Below are positions 8,771-17,357 of a stretch of 64,000 nucleotides of DNA, in pieces. The DNA comes from Planktothrix tepida PCC 9214 (GTDB lineage: Bacteria; Cyanobacteriota; Cyanobacteriia; Cyanobacteriales; Microcoleaceae). The stretch is taken from NCBI RefSeq assembly GCF_900009145.1, contig NZ_LN889782.1:493589-557588 (forward strand), in the 5' to 3' direction. Positions within the stretch are counted from its first letter, which is position 1; each line of letters starts with the position of its first letter. The translations under genes were made by a program, and so were the position numbers. The notes beneath the pieces are model-generated. The model was not told the origin of the DNA. It saw nothing but the letters and a program-made list of their open reading frames with translations, and searched no databases.

Positions 8771-9490
8771 TCAACTCGCCGTTGCTTCTGAGACTAGGTT
8801 AGGATCATACTTTAAGTCAGGAGCGTTGAAAAAATCTTCAATCAAATCAGCAATCACACTCTGATCTGTTGTTTTTACACCCATCTCTCTTGGCGCAGAT
8901 AGGCTGCTTTCGTGGGAACTCAGAACGTTGTGACTCCCGACCATCGCAAATTGGTGATCGCAAAGAATATACTTTTCATGGGTTCCCGTTAATTTGAGTT
9001 CCAATTGTTCAGGATAGCGTTTCCGTAGTTCTTGTAGCTTAGGGAAAGCACTGTAATGTCCTGCGGTATCAGCAGTCATATTAATGAAGCATTCACCTGA
9101 TGGAAAAATATTAATGATCTTGCCATAGGGACTTATTCCTTTTATATCATAACTATAGCCCCAGCCAATATAGAGATAACAGCCTCGATCCAGTAAAGCC
9201 GTCATTCTTAACAAGATATCCTGATCAAGACTACGTTGGCTTAACCAAGGACTACTAATAATCACAAATTCCTTCGCTTTGGAAAGTGCATCAATGAGGA
9301 TGATCCGGCTTTCTATACGACCTTTAACGGTTTCGATCACAGGATGTTGATCCGCTTGTACCTGTTGGTAGAACTCTTGATACTGTCTCAACAACTCAAC
9401 CCCATTCGGGTGATCGACTAATTTGTCCAAGAGTAAAAGCGGGTTGAGAGACGATTGAACAGACAAAGGATCTGAGTTGATTAGTGACAT
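8771..9490 (-). CDS. Phospholipase-D-like (HKD) domain protein
   Basis: The protein has 239 residues. A single HKD motif is visible in THEKYILCDHQFAMVGSHN: H171, K173, D178, then GS-N at 185-188. Before it, EFVIISSPWLSQRSLDQDIL (about 74-93) is the usual first strand and helix of the PLDc_2 fold. One HKD motif suggests it dimerises to form an active site, as Nuc-type nucleases do. Target (DNA, RNA or lipid) is not determinable. It lies 44 bp upstream of the toxin-antitoxin operon on the same strand and may be a defence-associated nuclease; that is inference. No signal peptide. Confidence 0.75.
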   Translation of the reverse strand: MSLINSDPLSVQSSLNPLLLLDKLVDHPNGVELLRQYQEFYQQVQADQHPVIETVKGRIESRIILIDALSKAKEFVIISSPWLSQRSLDQDILLRMTALLDRGCYLYIGWGYSYDIKGISPYGKIINIFPSGECFINMTADTAGHYSAFPKLQELRKRYPEQLELKLTGTHEKYILCDHQFAMVGSHNVLSSHESSLSAPREMGVKTTDQSVIADLIEDFFNAPDLKYDPNLVSEATAS

Positions 9491-9650
9491 TATTCTATTT
9501 TTAGAATTATTGGTTGATTCAGATTATGACATAAATAGAATTTAATCTGCAACCACACTAGATCTGTTGTTCTGAACCAAAATTTTGCTTGAGAAACAGC
9601 CTTTCTGTCAGAACGCTAAGATAATTAAGGACTGTACGACTTGAAATGCA

Positions 9651-12600
9651 GTGAACTCAACATCACTTTCTGACCCCCTACCCTATCCCAACAACACCCC
9701 CAACCGAATTCGCATTCGGGGTGCGAAACAACATAATTTGAAAAATATTGACTTAGAATTACCGCGCGATCGCTTAATTGTATTTACAGGGGTTTCCGGT
9801 TCGGGTAAATCTTCCTTAGCCTTTGATACCATTTTCGCCGAAGGTCAACGCCGCTATGTAGAATCACTGAGTGCTTATGCGCGCCAATTTCTCGGACAAC
9901 TGGATAAACCCGATGTGGATGCCATTGAAGGGTTGAGTCCGGCGATTTCCATTGACCAAAAATCAACGTCCCATAACCCTCGGTCTACGGTGGGGACGGT
10001 TACGGAGATTTATGATTATCTGCGGTTGCTGTTTGGTCGTGCGGGTGAACCCCATTGTCCGATTTGCGATCGCAATATTGCGCCCCAAACGATTGATGAA
10101 ATGTGCGATCGGATTATGGAACTCCCCGACCGTACCAAATTTATGATTCTCGCCCCTGTGGTGCGGGGGAAAAAGGGAACACACCGTAAACTTTTGTCCA
10201 GTTTAGCGTCTCAAGGATTTGTTCGCGTCAGGGTCAATTCTGAGATTTTTGACCTGTCCGAAAACATTGAGTTAGATAAAAATTATACCCATACCATTGA
10301 AATCGTCATTGACCGCTTAATTAAAAAGCCAGGACTGGAGGAGCGTCTAGCGGATTCCTTGAGTACCTGTTTAAAGCAATCCAGTGGAATTGCGGTGATA
10401 GAGGTATTAGATGATACATCGGACAAGGTATCCGCGTCGCGAGCTAATAATAAGTATATATCAACTGGCTCAAAAATTGCAAGATCTGGAGATAAAAAAG
10501 TTGCTGAAAATAGCGATAATTCTTACGAAGTAGAAACCGAAAATTTAGAAGCTTCATCTATTTCATCACAATTGGTTTTTTCTGAGAATTTCGCCTGTCC
10601 TGAACATGGGGCGGTGATGGAAGAACTTTCGCCTCGGTTATTTTCTTTTAATTCTCCCTTTGGTGCTTGTCCGAGTTGTCATGGTTTAGGACATTTGAAA
10701 ACCTTTTCCCCGGAGTTAGTTGTTCCTGATTTAACTCAACCCGTTTATACAGCTATTGCGCCTTGGTCAGAAAAAGATAATTCCTATTATTTATCTCTCT
10801 TACATAGTGTGGGTCAAGCGTTTAATTTTGAAATTACCACTCCTTGGAATCAATTAACTCAAGAACAGCAACAAATTCTCCTCTATGGTTCAGAGGAACC
10901 GATTTTAATAGAAACGGATTCTCGCTATCGAGAAAATAAAGGATATTATCGTCCTTATATCGGGGTAATTCCGTTATTACAACGTCAATATCAAGAAACC
11001 GCTTCGGAATTACAAAAGCAAAAATTAGAACAATATTTAATTGATCAACCTTGCGAAGTTTGTCTAGGAAAACGATTAAAACCAGAAGCATTAGCGGTGC
11101 GTGTCGGACAATATCACATTCATCAATTAACAGCAGTTTCGATTCGAGACTGTTTAGACCGAATTAATCAGTTAAACCTAACAGAAAGACAGGCGAAAAT
11201 TGCTGAATTAGTCTTGCGAGAAATTAAAGCGCGATTACAATTTTTACTCGATGTGGGATTAGATTATTTAACCTTAGCTCGAACCGCATCAACGCTATCA
11301 GGAGGAGAAGCTCAACGCATTCGGTTAGCCACTCAAATTGGCGCCGGATTAACGGGGGTTTTGTATGTTTTAGATGAACCGAGTATTGGGTTACATCAAC
11401 GGGATAATACCAAACTATTAAATACGTTAATTAAATTACGAGATTTAGGGAATACTTTAATTGTCGTTGAACATGATGAAGAAACGATTCGGGCGGCGGA
11501 TCATTTAGTAGATATTGGGCCAGGGGCGGGGGTGCATGGCGGTGAAATTGTAGCGCAAGGAAATTTAGAGATATTGTTAAAATCAGAACCTTCTTTAACA
11601 GGTGCTTATCTTTCAGGACGGAAAAAAATTGAAACTCCCCCAGAACGTCGAATAGGGAATGGAAAAAGCCTTAAATTAGTTAACGCTAGTCGAAATAATT
11701 TAAGAAACATTACTGTTGAGATTCCATTAGGAAAATTGGTCAGTATTACAGGGGTTTCGGGCTCAGGAAAATCAACGTTAATGAATGAATTACTTTATCC
11801 TGCATTACAACATCATTTTACCCGAAAAGTACCCTTTCCTAAAGATTTAAAAACAGTAGAAGGGTTAGACGCATTGGATAAAGTGATTGTGATTGATCAA
11901 TCTCCTATTGGTCGAACTCCCAGATCTAACCCCGCCACTTATACCGGAGTTTTTGATATTATTCGAGAGGTGTTTACAGCAACCATTGAAGCCAAAGCTA
12001 GAGGTTATAAAGCCGGACAATTTTCCTTTAATGTTAAAGGCGGACGCTGTGAAGCTTGTGGCGGACAGGGAGTTAATATTATTGAAATGAACTTTTTACC
12101 GGATGTTTATGTTCAGTGTGAAGTGTGTAAAGGAGCGAGATATAATCGAGAAACATTACAGGTGAAATATAAAGGATATTCCATTGCAGATGTGTTAAAT
12201 ATGCCTGTAGAAACTGCTTTAGAAGCGTTTGAAAATATCCCCAGGGCGGCGAGTCGTTTACAAACGTTAGTGGATGTTGGTTTAGGTTATATTCGTTTAG
12301 GACAACCTGCACCGACGTTATCGGGAGGAGAAGCACAACGGGTTAAATTAGCGTCAGAATTATCGAAACGCGCAACGGGGAAAACGTTATATTTAATTGA
12401 TGAACCAACAACGGGTTTATCGTTTTATGATGTGCATCAATTGTTAAATGTGTTACAACGGTTAGTGGATAAAGGCAATTCTATTTTAGTGATTGAACAT
12501 AATTTAGATGTGATTCGTTGTGCAGATTGGGTGATTGATTTAGGGCCAGAAGGGGGAGATAAAGGCGGTGAAATTATTGCTGAAGGAACCCCGGAAGATA

Positions 12601-12677
12601 TTGCTAAAAATGCTAAATCTTATACTGGGATTTATTTAAAACAGGTGTTAAAACAACATCCAACTGTGAACTTATAA
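9651..12677 (+). CDS. uvrA: UvrABC excision nuclease subunit A
   Basis: UvrA is the dimeric damage-recognition ATPase of nucleotide excision repair. The 1008 residues are slightly longer than usual (about 940-970). Two ABC modules are complete: Walker A GVSGSGKSS (47-55) and GVSGSGKST near 702-710; signatures TLSGGEAQRIRLA and TLSGGEAQRVKLA. The C-terminal zinc finger is CEACGGQGVN...CEVCKGARY. The internal zinc module reads CPEH...CPSCHG, with His in place of one Cys. A hydrophilic stretch just before it (about residues 258-305, Ser/Asn/Lys-rich) explains the extra length. I take the GTG at 9651 as start; no Shine-Dalgarno is obvious and a start shift of a few codons is possible. Confidence 0.95.
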   Translation: MNSTSLSDPLPYPNNTPNRIRIRGAKQHNLKNIDLELPRDRLIVFTGVSGSGKSSLAFDTIFAEGQRRYVESLSAYARQFLGQLDKPDVDAIEGLSPAISIDQKSTSHNPRSTVGTVTEIYDYLRLLFGRAGEPHCPICDRNIAPQTIDEMCDRIMELPDRTKFMILAPVVRGKKGTHRKLLSSLASQGFVRVRVNSEIFDLSENIELDKNYTHTIEIVIDRLIKKPGLEERLADSLSTCLKQSSGIAVIEVLDDTSDKVSASRANNKYISTGSKIARSGDKKVAENSDNSYEVETENLEASSISSQLVFSENFACPEHGAVMEELSPRLFSFNSPFGACPSCHGLGHLKTFSPELVVPDLTQPVYTAIAPWSEKDNSYYLSLLHSVGQAFNFEITTPWNQLTQEQQQILLYGSEEPILIETDSRYRENKGYYRPYIGVIPLLQRQYQETASELQKQKLEQYLIDQPCEVCLGKRLKPEALAVRVGQYHIHQLTAVSIRDCLDRINQLNLTERQAKIAELVLREIKARLQFLLDVGLDYLTLARTASTLSGGEAQRIRLATQIGAGLTGVLYVLDEPSIGLHQRDNTKLLNTLIKLRDLGNTLIVVEHDEETIRAADHLVDIGPGAGVHGGEIVAQGNLEILLKSEPSLTGAYLSGRKKIETPPERRIGNGKSLKLVNASRNNLRNITVEIPLGKLVSITGVSGSGKSTLMNELLYPALQHHFTRKVPFPKDLKTVEGLDALDKVIVIDQSPIGRTPRSNPATYTGVFDIIREVFTATIEAKARGYKAGQFSFNVKGGRCEACGGQGVNIIEMNFLPDVYVQCEVCKGARYNRETLQVKYKGYSIADVLNMPVETALEAFENIPRAASRLQTLVDVGLGYIRLGQPAPTLSGGEAQRVKLASELSKRATGKTLYLIDEPTTGLSFYDVHQLLNVLQRLVDKGNSILVIEHNLDVIRCADWVIDLGPEGGDKGGEIIAEGTPEDIAKNAKSYTGIYLKQVLKQHPTVNL

Positions 12678-12746
12678 GCAGAATAAGTAGCATAATATGT
12701 TTTTTTTGCCAACATAAAAATGCTATTGAATTAATAAAATTTAACC

Positions 12747-13788
12747 TATCCCTCTTCTGTCAGTCTCCGAGGAGTAAAATTAGAAAATAAACCAGATGGG
12801 TAGCTAGAAGGGAGATAGGGTAATGGATGTAGAATTACAGATGCTCAAACATTTAGCCCGAGATGCACAACCAACAGTTTCCGTGATTGATGAATATTGC
12901 CAAGGTTATAAAGACCTATTCCCAGAAGTTAGAAGTTACGAATGTTTTAAATACTTACATCTAGGAATCATCTCACCAATTCCGAGAAAATCTTTACCGG
13001 AAATTGCTAAAATAGTAGGAATTAGATCGCCACAATCACTCCATCATTTTTTAGCCAATTCGCCTTGGTCAGCAAGGGAATTAAAGGAAAGAAGATTAGC
13101 TCGAACTCTAAAAGGATTGAAAGAAGAGAAGATTATAGTAATAATTGATGAAACAAAGAATCAGAAACTAGATATATTAGAGAAATCATATTTGGGAAAA
13201 GAAGTCCGAGAACCTATTGGGAAATTACCACAGATCCAGAAACGATGCCAGAAGCCTCAACTTCGTTTGTGATGACAAATTTAACAGAGAACAGAAGCCA
13301 GCTTAAAAAGACATTAGGTAATTTATACGGGTTAAGAACATGGGTGGAATATGGATTTCGACAATGTAAACAAGAACTGGGTTGGACTGATTATCGGTTG
13401 ACGGATTTTCCAGATATAGAAAAATGGTGGGAAATCATTTTCTGTGTGTATTTAATGATTAGTTTCAACTCCGAAGTTTTCCGGTCTTTAAGTCAAGGTA
13501 TTCCCCGAGAATCTGAGAGCAAAAAAAACACCGCAGATTGCTCGAATCACCGACAATGGAATCATAAAGAGGGATGGAAAAATGTTTTAAATAATCTGCG
13601 TTTAATAATTCAGCCTACTATTATATTGTGGTTGATTGTCCCGTGGCTAGATATTTTTCCCGACCGCCATTTATTAGTGGGTTTTCATAAATTAATTGAG
13701 AATATTAATCAATTTCAATCTTATTTTCCCAATGGATAACTCTACTTTTTATTACTTGTTGATTTCGGAGAGTGACAGAAGAGGGATA
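12747..13788 (+). mobile_element. IS701-type insertion sequence, decayed, both ends present
   Basis: Terminal inverted repeats: left TATCCCTCTTCTGTCAGTCT (from 12747), right on the minus strand TATCCCTCTTCTGTCACTCT (from 13788), one mismatch in 20. They enclose a broken IS701-family transposase. I see no clear target-site duplication in the immediate flanks. Confidence 0.8.
12823..13739 (+). pseudogene. IS701 family transposase, internally deleted and frameshifted
   Basis: The 5' part (12823 to about 13195) reads from MDVELQMLKHLARDAQPTVS to EEKIIVIIDETKNQK, which includes the first catalytic Asp region (VIIDET). It then jumps to the C-terminal part in another frame: YWEITTDPETMPEAS and WVEYGFRQCKQELGWTDYRL, then IEKWWEIIFCVYLMISFNSE. 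About half of the expected transposase, including further catalytic residues, is missing, and the two pieces are out of frame near 13200-13220. It is non-functional. Confidence 0.85.
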
Positions 13789-13862
13789 TTGAATAAGTTA
13801 ACATTTTTGAAATCAAATTAAATTAGCTGCTAAGAGGTGCGACCAAGCAAAACTATCAGGTT

Positions 13863-14198
13863 TTACCACAACCCACGAATCATAGGTTTAGTGGTTTCTT
13901 GAGCTAGACATTGCTCATAGAGTTTGTGATCATTCTTCTCAATAAACGCTTCTTTTCCTTTGGTATAAAGGGTAATTTTCCCATCCGAATAGCGAACACC
14001 GGAAGCGGTGGGAACTTGAGTTAACGTGAGGGTTTCATCAGACGATAGTTGAACTTGGGCGGTGTTTGGGGAAAATTGGGCTTCAAAGGTTTTGTTTTGA
14101 GTACATTCGTAAGTAATACGCTGTTCTGCTTGGGCACTGAAAGAAGCGATCGCAACAAGCCCGACTCCCATTATTAAACTCAAACTGATTTTTTTCAT
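13863..14198 (-). CDS. MliC-like secreted protein (C-type lysozyme inhibitor fold)
   Basis: The protein has 111 residues. A signal peptide MKKISLSLIMGVGLVAIASF ends at AQA (about residue 24). The mature part matches the MliC domain: ITYECTQNKTFEAQF, VPTASGVRYSDGKITLYTKG and a final YEQC. C32 and C97 would form the family's disulfide. There is no lipobox Cys, so it is probably soluble in the periplasm rather than membrane-anchored. MliC/PliC proteins inhibit C-type lysozymes; whether this one does is untested. It sits alone between an IS relic and prk. Confidence 0.78.
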   Translation of the reverse strand: MKKISLSLIMGVGLVAIASFSAQAEQRITYECTQNKTFEAQFSPNTAQVQLSSDETLTLTQVPTASGVRYSDGKITLYTKGKEAFIEKNDHKLYEQCLAQETTKPMIRGLW

Positions 14199-14264
14199 AG
14201 CTTTATCGGGTAGGAATGTATTTTTACTTTTACTATAGCGCTTGGCTTTCTAATCTAAAATTAA

Positions 14265-14302
14265 GATAAAAAATAACGCGAGATCAGTTTATCCCGCGTT
14301 AT
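14265..14302 (-). terminator. Terminator of prk
   Basis: On the minus strand ATAACGCG (14302-14295) pairs with CGCGTTAT (14280-14273), with GAT/ATC continuing the stem inside, followed by TTTTTAT. It lies about 35 bp after the prk stop codon. Confidence 0.85.
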
Positions 14303-14335
14303 GTTGGTTTGAGTTAATCACTAACAGTCAAAAAC

Positions 14336-15340
14336 TTAGACCGTTGCTGCTACTTTTTCAGTAACTCCAACTAAGCGCTCGTAAGTTGCGCGCATTTTCA
14401 AGCCAACTAACACCTGGAATAATCCGCTACCATTATTGGAACCGGGATACTCTTGGTGTTCGCGGAGCAGATGGGTCATTTCCCCATAGTATTTTGTAGA
14501 CAGGTTGCTTAAGTGTCCTTCGACGTAGATCATTTCATCGAGGTTATCGAATTGACCATCGACTTCAAGGATAGACACTTCATTTCCGTAGTAGTTATCA
14601 GGGCCATAATACATTTTTAAACCCGGATAAGAACAGGTGAGTTTGCGTCCGCAAGGTGTCCAATGAATTGTCGATCCTTGATCAAATAAGTAGGCGGGTT
14701 CGAGTCCTTCCACCCCTTCTTTCTGTACCAGACGCACCCGCAGGATTCTGTGTTCTTTATCTTCAGCAATCAGGTTCGTGGGCAGAATTTGAACCACCAC
14801 ATCAGCGTATTTCTTTTGGGGGTCAATATAAGCTTCAAAATCAGGACGACGGGCATTAATAGCGGCGAGAACATCTTCATAACGATGACCGCGTTCTGCC
14901 ATGTCACGCTGAATTTTCCACGAAATTTTAACTTCGTCGCTGATATCGAGATAAACACTAAAATCTAGCAGCGAGCGCACCCGTTCGTCATATAACGGAT
15001 GTAACCCTTCAATCACGATAATATGATTCGGATCGATCCGTTCGGGAGGATCGATCTCGCCAGTTTCGTGGTTATAAATGGGTTTATCAATAGAGACACC
15101 ATTTTTAAGAGCGTTGATTTGCTCATACATTAAATCAAAATTATTAGCTCTAGGATCTAGAGCCGTAATTCCGGTTTCTTTACGTTGCTTTCGATCTAAA
15201 CAATGATAGTCATCTAAACAGATAACCGTCACAAAATCTTTCCCAAAGATATCTGTTATCCGACGTAAAAATGTTGATTTTCCGCACCCGGAATCTCCAG
15301 CAACACCAATTAAAACCACGCGATCCGGCTTATTTCCCAT
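14336..15340 (-). CDS. prk: Phosphoribulokinase
   Basis: Prk makes ribulose-1,5-bisphosphate from ribulose-5-phosphate and ATP, the CO2-acceptor step of the Calvin cycle. The 334-residue length is the cyanobacterial norm. The P-loop GDSGCGKST (15-23) contains C19, and VICLDDYHCLD contains C41; this is the regulatory thiol pair oxidised in the dark when Prk is held in the GAPDH/CP12 complex. A second pair, C230 and C236, lies in TPCGRKLTCSY. GAGG precedes the ATG. A terminator follows. Upstream is a long non-coding region that must hold its promoter. Confidence 0.97.
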   Translation of the reverse strand: MGNKPDRVVLIGVAGDSGCGKSTFLRRITDIFGKDFVTVICLDDYHCLDRKQRKETGITALDPRANNFDLMYEQINALKNGVSIDKPIYNHETGEIDPPERIDPNHIIVIEGLHPLYDERVRSLLDFSVYLDISDEVKISWKIQRDMAERGHRYEDVLAAINARRPDFEAYIDPQKKYADVVVQILPTNLIAEDKEHRILRVRLVQKEGVEGLEPAYLFDQGSTIHWTPCGRKLTCSYPGLKMYYGPDNYYGNEVSILEVDGQFDNLDEMIYVEGHLSNLSTKYYGEMTHLLREHQEYPGSNNGSGLFQVLVGLKMRATYERLVGVTEKVAATV

Positions 15341-15899
15341 CTTCCTCTAACCTAAAAGAAACTGTTGACAATTTAATCATTGAATTTTGAGTATTAAAAC
15401 TATTACCAACGCCAGCATTGTCGAGTCCTCACCTCATCTGAAGGCAAAGTAAACCTCAACTTATGGTAGTGAACAGACTCCCGACTGACAGAAGGCCTTG
15501 CACTCAGGCAAGCTAAGTATTTAATACTAACTTTTGTTTCTGATTTTACCAGAAGGGGATCATCCCCACAAGGCTTAATCTGAATATAGTTACAGATTAT
15601 GGGTCTTCGGTAAAGATGTTGAATCCCCAACTTTGTAATTTTCTTCCTTTTATCCGCTTTATGGAGGTCAATAACTCAGCTATGTCTAGGTTTACCCGCT
15701 TTGGGTCAAGTAATTGTCATCAGAATAACATTTTTGATTCTAACTTGAGATGATGTCATCACATCTGATCCCGATTGTCCCCCAAAATTATTGCAGGTCA
15801 GCAGGAAAAACCAGGATCAGTTTAACAGAAAGCATTCTTAGGTTGTAAAATCAGTTACACAGAGTTAAGAAGTGCTGTATCTTAACACCCAAATTCCCT
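15341..15899. other. Long non-coding region upstream of prk
   Basis: These 559 bases hold no credible gene. Visible small dyads: GGGGAT-C-ATCCCC (15555-15567), CTTGC...GCAAG (about 15497-15512) and the near-palindrome around GATGATGTCATC (15749-15760). They are candidate operator or RNA-structure elements for prk control. A LysR-type regulator is encoded nearby at 16442, but no link is demonstrated. Confidence 0.4.
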
Positions 15900-16184
15900 T
15901 TAAAAATGATATCGCTCTTCAATCCAAATTCGCATTTCTCCTTCTGATAAATGTTCAACAAAGCAATGGGTTTGCGGATCAAAGGCATTCCAGTAGCGTT
16001 TGCCTTCCGCATCAGAGGATAACCAAATTTTGGGTTCTTTTCCCGCCGTTAGCATCGCGATCATTTTATTCCAAGTGGATTGAAATTTTGTCAGAAAATG
16101 GCGGGATGAGAAAGCGGGTTTTGAGGGAAACGGGTGAAGCGAGTTAAGGGAATCCAAAATTAAATAAACGGTGAGGTTATTCAT
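15900..16184 (-). CDS. Hypothetical small protein
   Basis: It encodes 94 residues starting MNNLTVYLILDSLNSLHPFP. I chose the ATG at 16184 because GAGGAGAG lies about 9 nt upstream; a reading from 16202 would put that site inside the gene. The middle has KFQSTWNKMIAMLTAGKEPK, and the C-terminal half reads WLSSDAEGKRYWNAFDPQTH, suggesting a compact alpha/beta protein. No signal peptide or membrane segment. I do not recognise the family. Confidence 0.65.
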   Translation of the reverse strand: MNNLTVYLILDSLNSLHPFPSKPAFSSRHFLTKFQSTWNKMIAMLTAGKEPKIWLSSDAEGKRYWNAFDPQTHCFVEHLSEGEMRIWIEERYHF

Positions 16185-16380
16185 AACAATTTCTCTCCTC
16201 ATTACAGAAGAATTTGAGAGTTTTTAGCGGTTAAACTTACTCTATTTCCCTTACAATAAAAAATCAACGGATAACATCGATAGGTAATATCGATAAAATC
16301 GATAGATATAGCAGTCGCCAAGGCAGTTAGGACATAGACTGAGGCGACAAACTAAGAGGGGTTAAGTCTTTTTTCCTGCC

Positions 16381-16431
16381 TGTTCCCTGTTCCCTGTTCC
16401 CTGTTCCCTGTTCCCTGTTCCCTGTTCCCTG
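16381..16431. repeat. Heptamer tandem repeat (TGTTCCC)n
   Basis: About seven perfect copies of TGTTCCC lie ten bases before the LysR gene start. This is the STRR-type heptameric repeat class known from filamentous cyanobacteria. Its position would place it in the 5' leader of the LysR mRNA. Confidence 0.95.
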
Positions 16432-16441
16432 CTATTGTCCT

Positions 16442-17344
16442 ATGAATCCCCAAAATTTGAAACTCTCCCAACTCCGGGCTTTAGTCGCCGTTGCTGAGAC
16501 GGGAAACTTCAGCGAAGCTGCATTGAACCTGAATTTATCCCAGTCTACGGTTAGTCATGCGATCGCAACCTTGGAAGCTGAATTAGGCGTTATCTTGATC
16601 AAACGAGGACGATATGGAGCGGTTTTAACGCCTTTGGGAGAAAAGATGGTCACTCAAGCACGTCAAATTCAACAGCTTTTAGCGCAAATGGTTCAGGAAG
16701 CCAACCGCGAAAAAGGATTACAAGGTGGCAATATTCGGATTGTTTCGTTTCGCAGTGTTTCGACTCATATTTTACCGTCTGTGATTGCTCAATTTCGCAG
16801 CCATTTTCCAGACGTGACGGTGAGTTTAACAGAATTTGATGATACCCCAGAAATGGAACACGCAGTTCGCACGGGTCAAGCGGATATTGGATTTACTTAT
16901 TTACCCACCAGTGCCGAATTTGAAGTTTGGGAAATCTTACAAGATGATTATATCGCCATTCTTCCTCCTCATTATAACATTAATAGTTCCCGTTTAACCT
17001 GGGAACAATTAGCCTCCTATCCCTTAATTTTGTCTTCAACCAGTTGTTGTTCTTCGTTGATTTTAAAATATTTAAAAAAAACGAATTTTCCTTTAAATAT
17101 TGCCTATCATGTGCGAGAAGATTCAACAATTTTAGGCATGGTGGCTCAAGGTTTGGGAGTCTCAATTATTCCGGGTTTAGCAGCACGTCCGGTTCCTCCC
17201 CAGGTTCAAGTTTGTCAATTACCCGATCCCTTAATTCGAGTCATCGGTGTAATGGTCTTAAAAAATGCCCTCCATTCTCCGGCGGTTTATACCTTTTTAG
17301 ATGCCTTAAGACAGGTTGGACGCTTCAATAAAAAAGCGGTTTAA
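16442..17344 (+). CDS. LysR-family transcriptional regulator
   Basis: The protein has 300 residues. The winged HTH is at about 6-65: LSQLRALVAVAETGNFSEAA, then LSQSTVSHAIATLEAELGV. It is followed by the linker helix and a periplasmic-binding-like effector domain (about 92-295) with IRIVSFRSVSTHILPSVIAQ and a typical second lobe. The target is unknown. Cyanobacterial LysR proteins include regulators of carbon fixation and nitrogen genes; nothing in the sequence separates these. It is convergent with the site-2 protease gene. A heptamer repeat lies directly before the ATG, and no Shine-Dalgarno is visible. Confidence 0.9.
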   Translation: MNPQNLKLSQLRALVAVAETGNFSEAALNLNLSQSTVSHAIATLEAELGVILIKRGRYGAVLTPLGEKMVTQARQIQQLLAQMVQEANREKGLQGGNIRIVSFRSVSTHILPSVIAQFRSHFPDVTVSLTEFDDTPEMEHAVRTGQADIGFTYLPTSAEFEVWEILQDDYIAILPPHYNINSSRLTWEQLASYPLILSSTSCCSSLILKYLKKTNFPLNIAYHVREDSTILGMVAQGLGVSIIPGLAARPVPPQVQVCQLPDPLIRVIGVMVLKNALHSPAVYTFLDALRQVGRFNKKAV

Positions 17345-17357
17345 CCAGATTTTAAGA

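Noticed and set aside
12678..12746. Target-site duplication for the IS701 relic
   Set aside because: The flanks AACC and TTGA do not match, so no duplication can be claimed.
15403..15630. 75-codon minus-strand frame upstream of prk
   Set aside because: No ribosome site, no family resemblance and Cys/Arg-rich composition; treated as non-coding.
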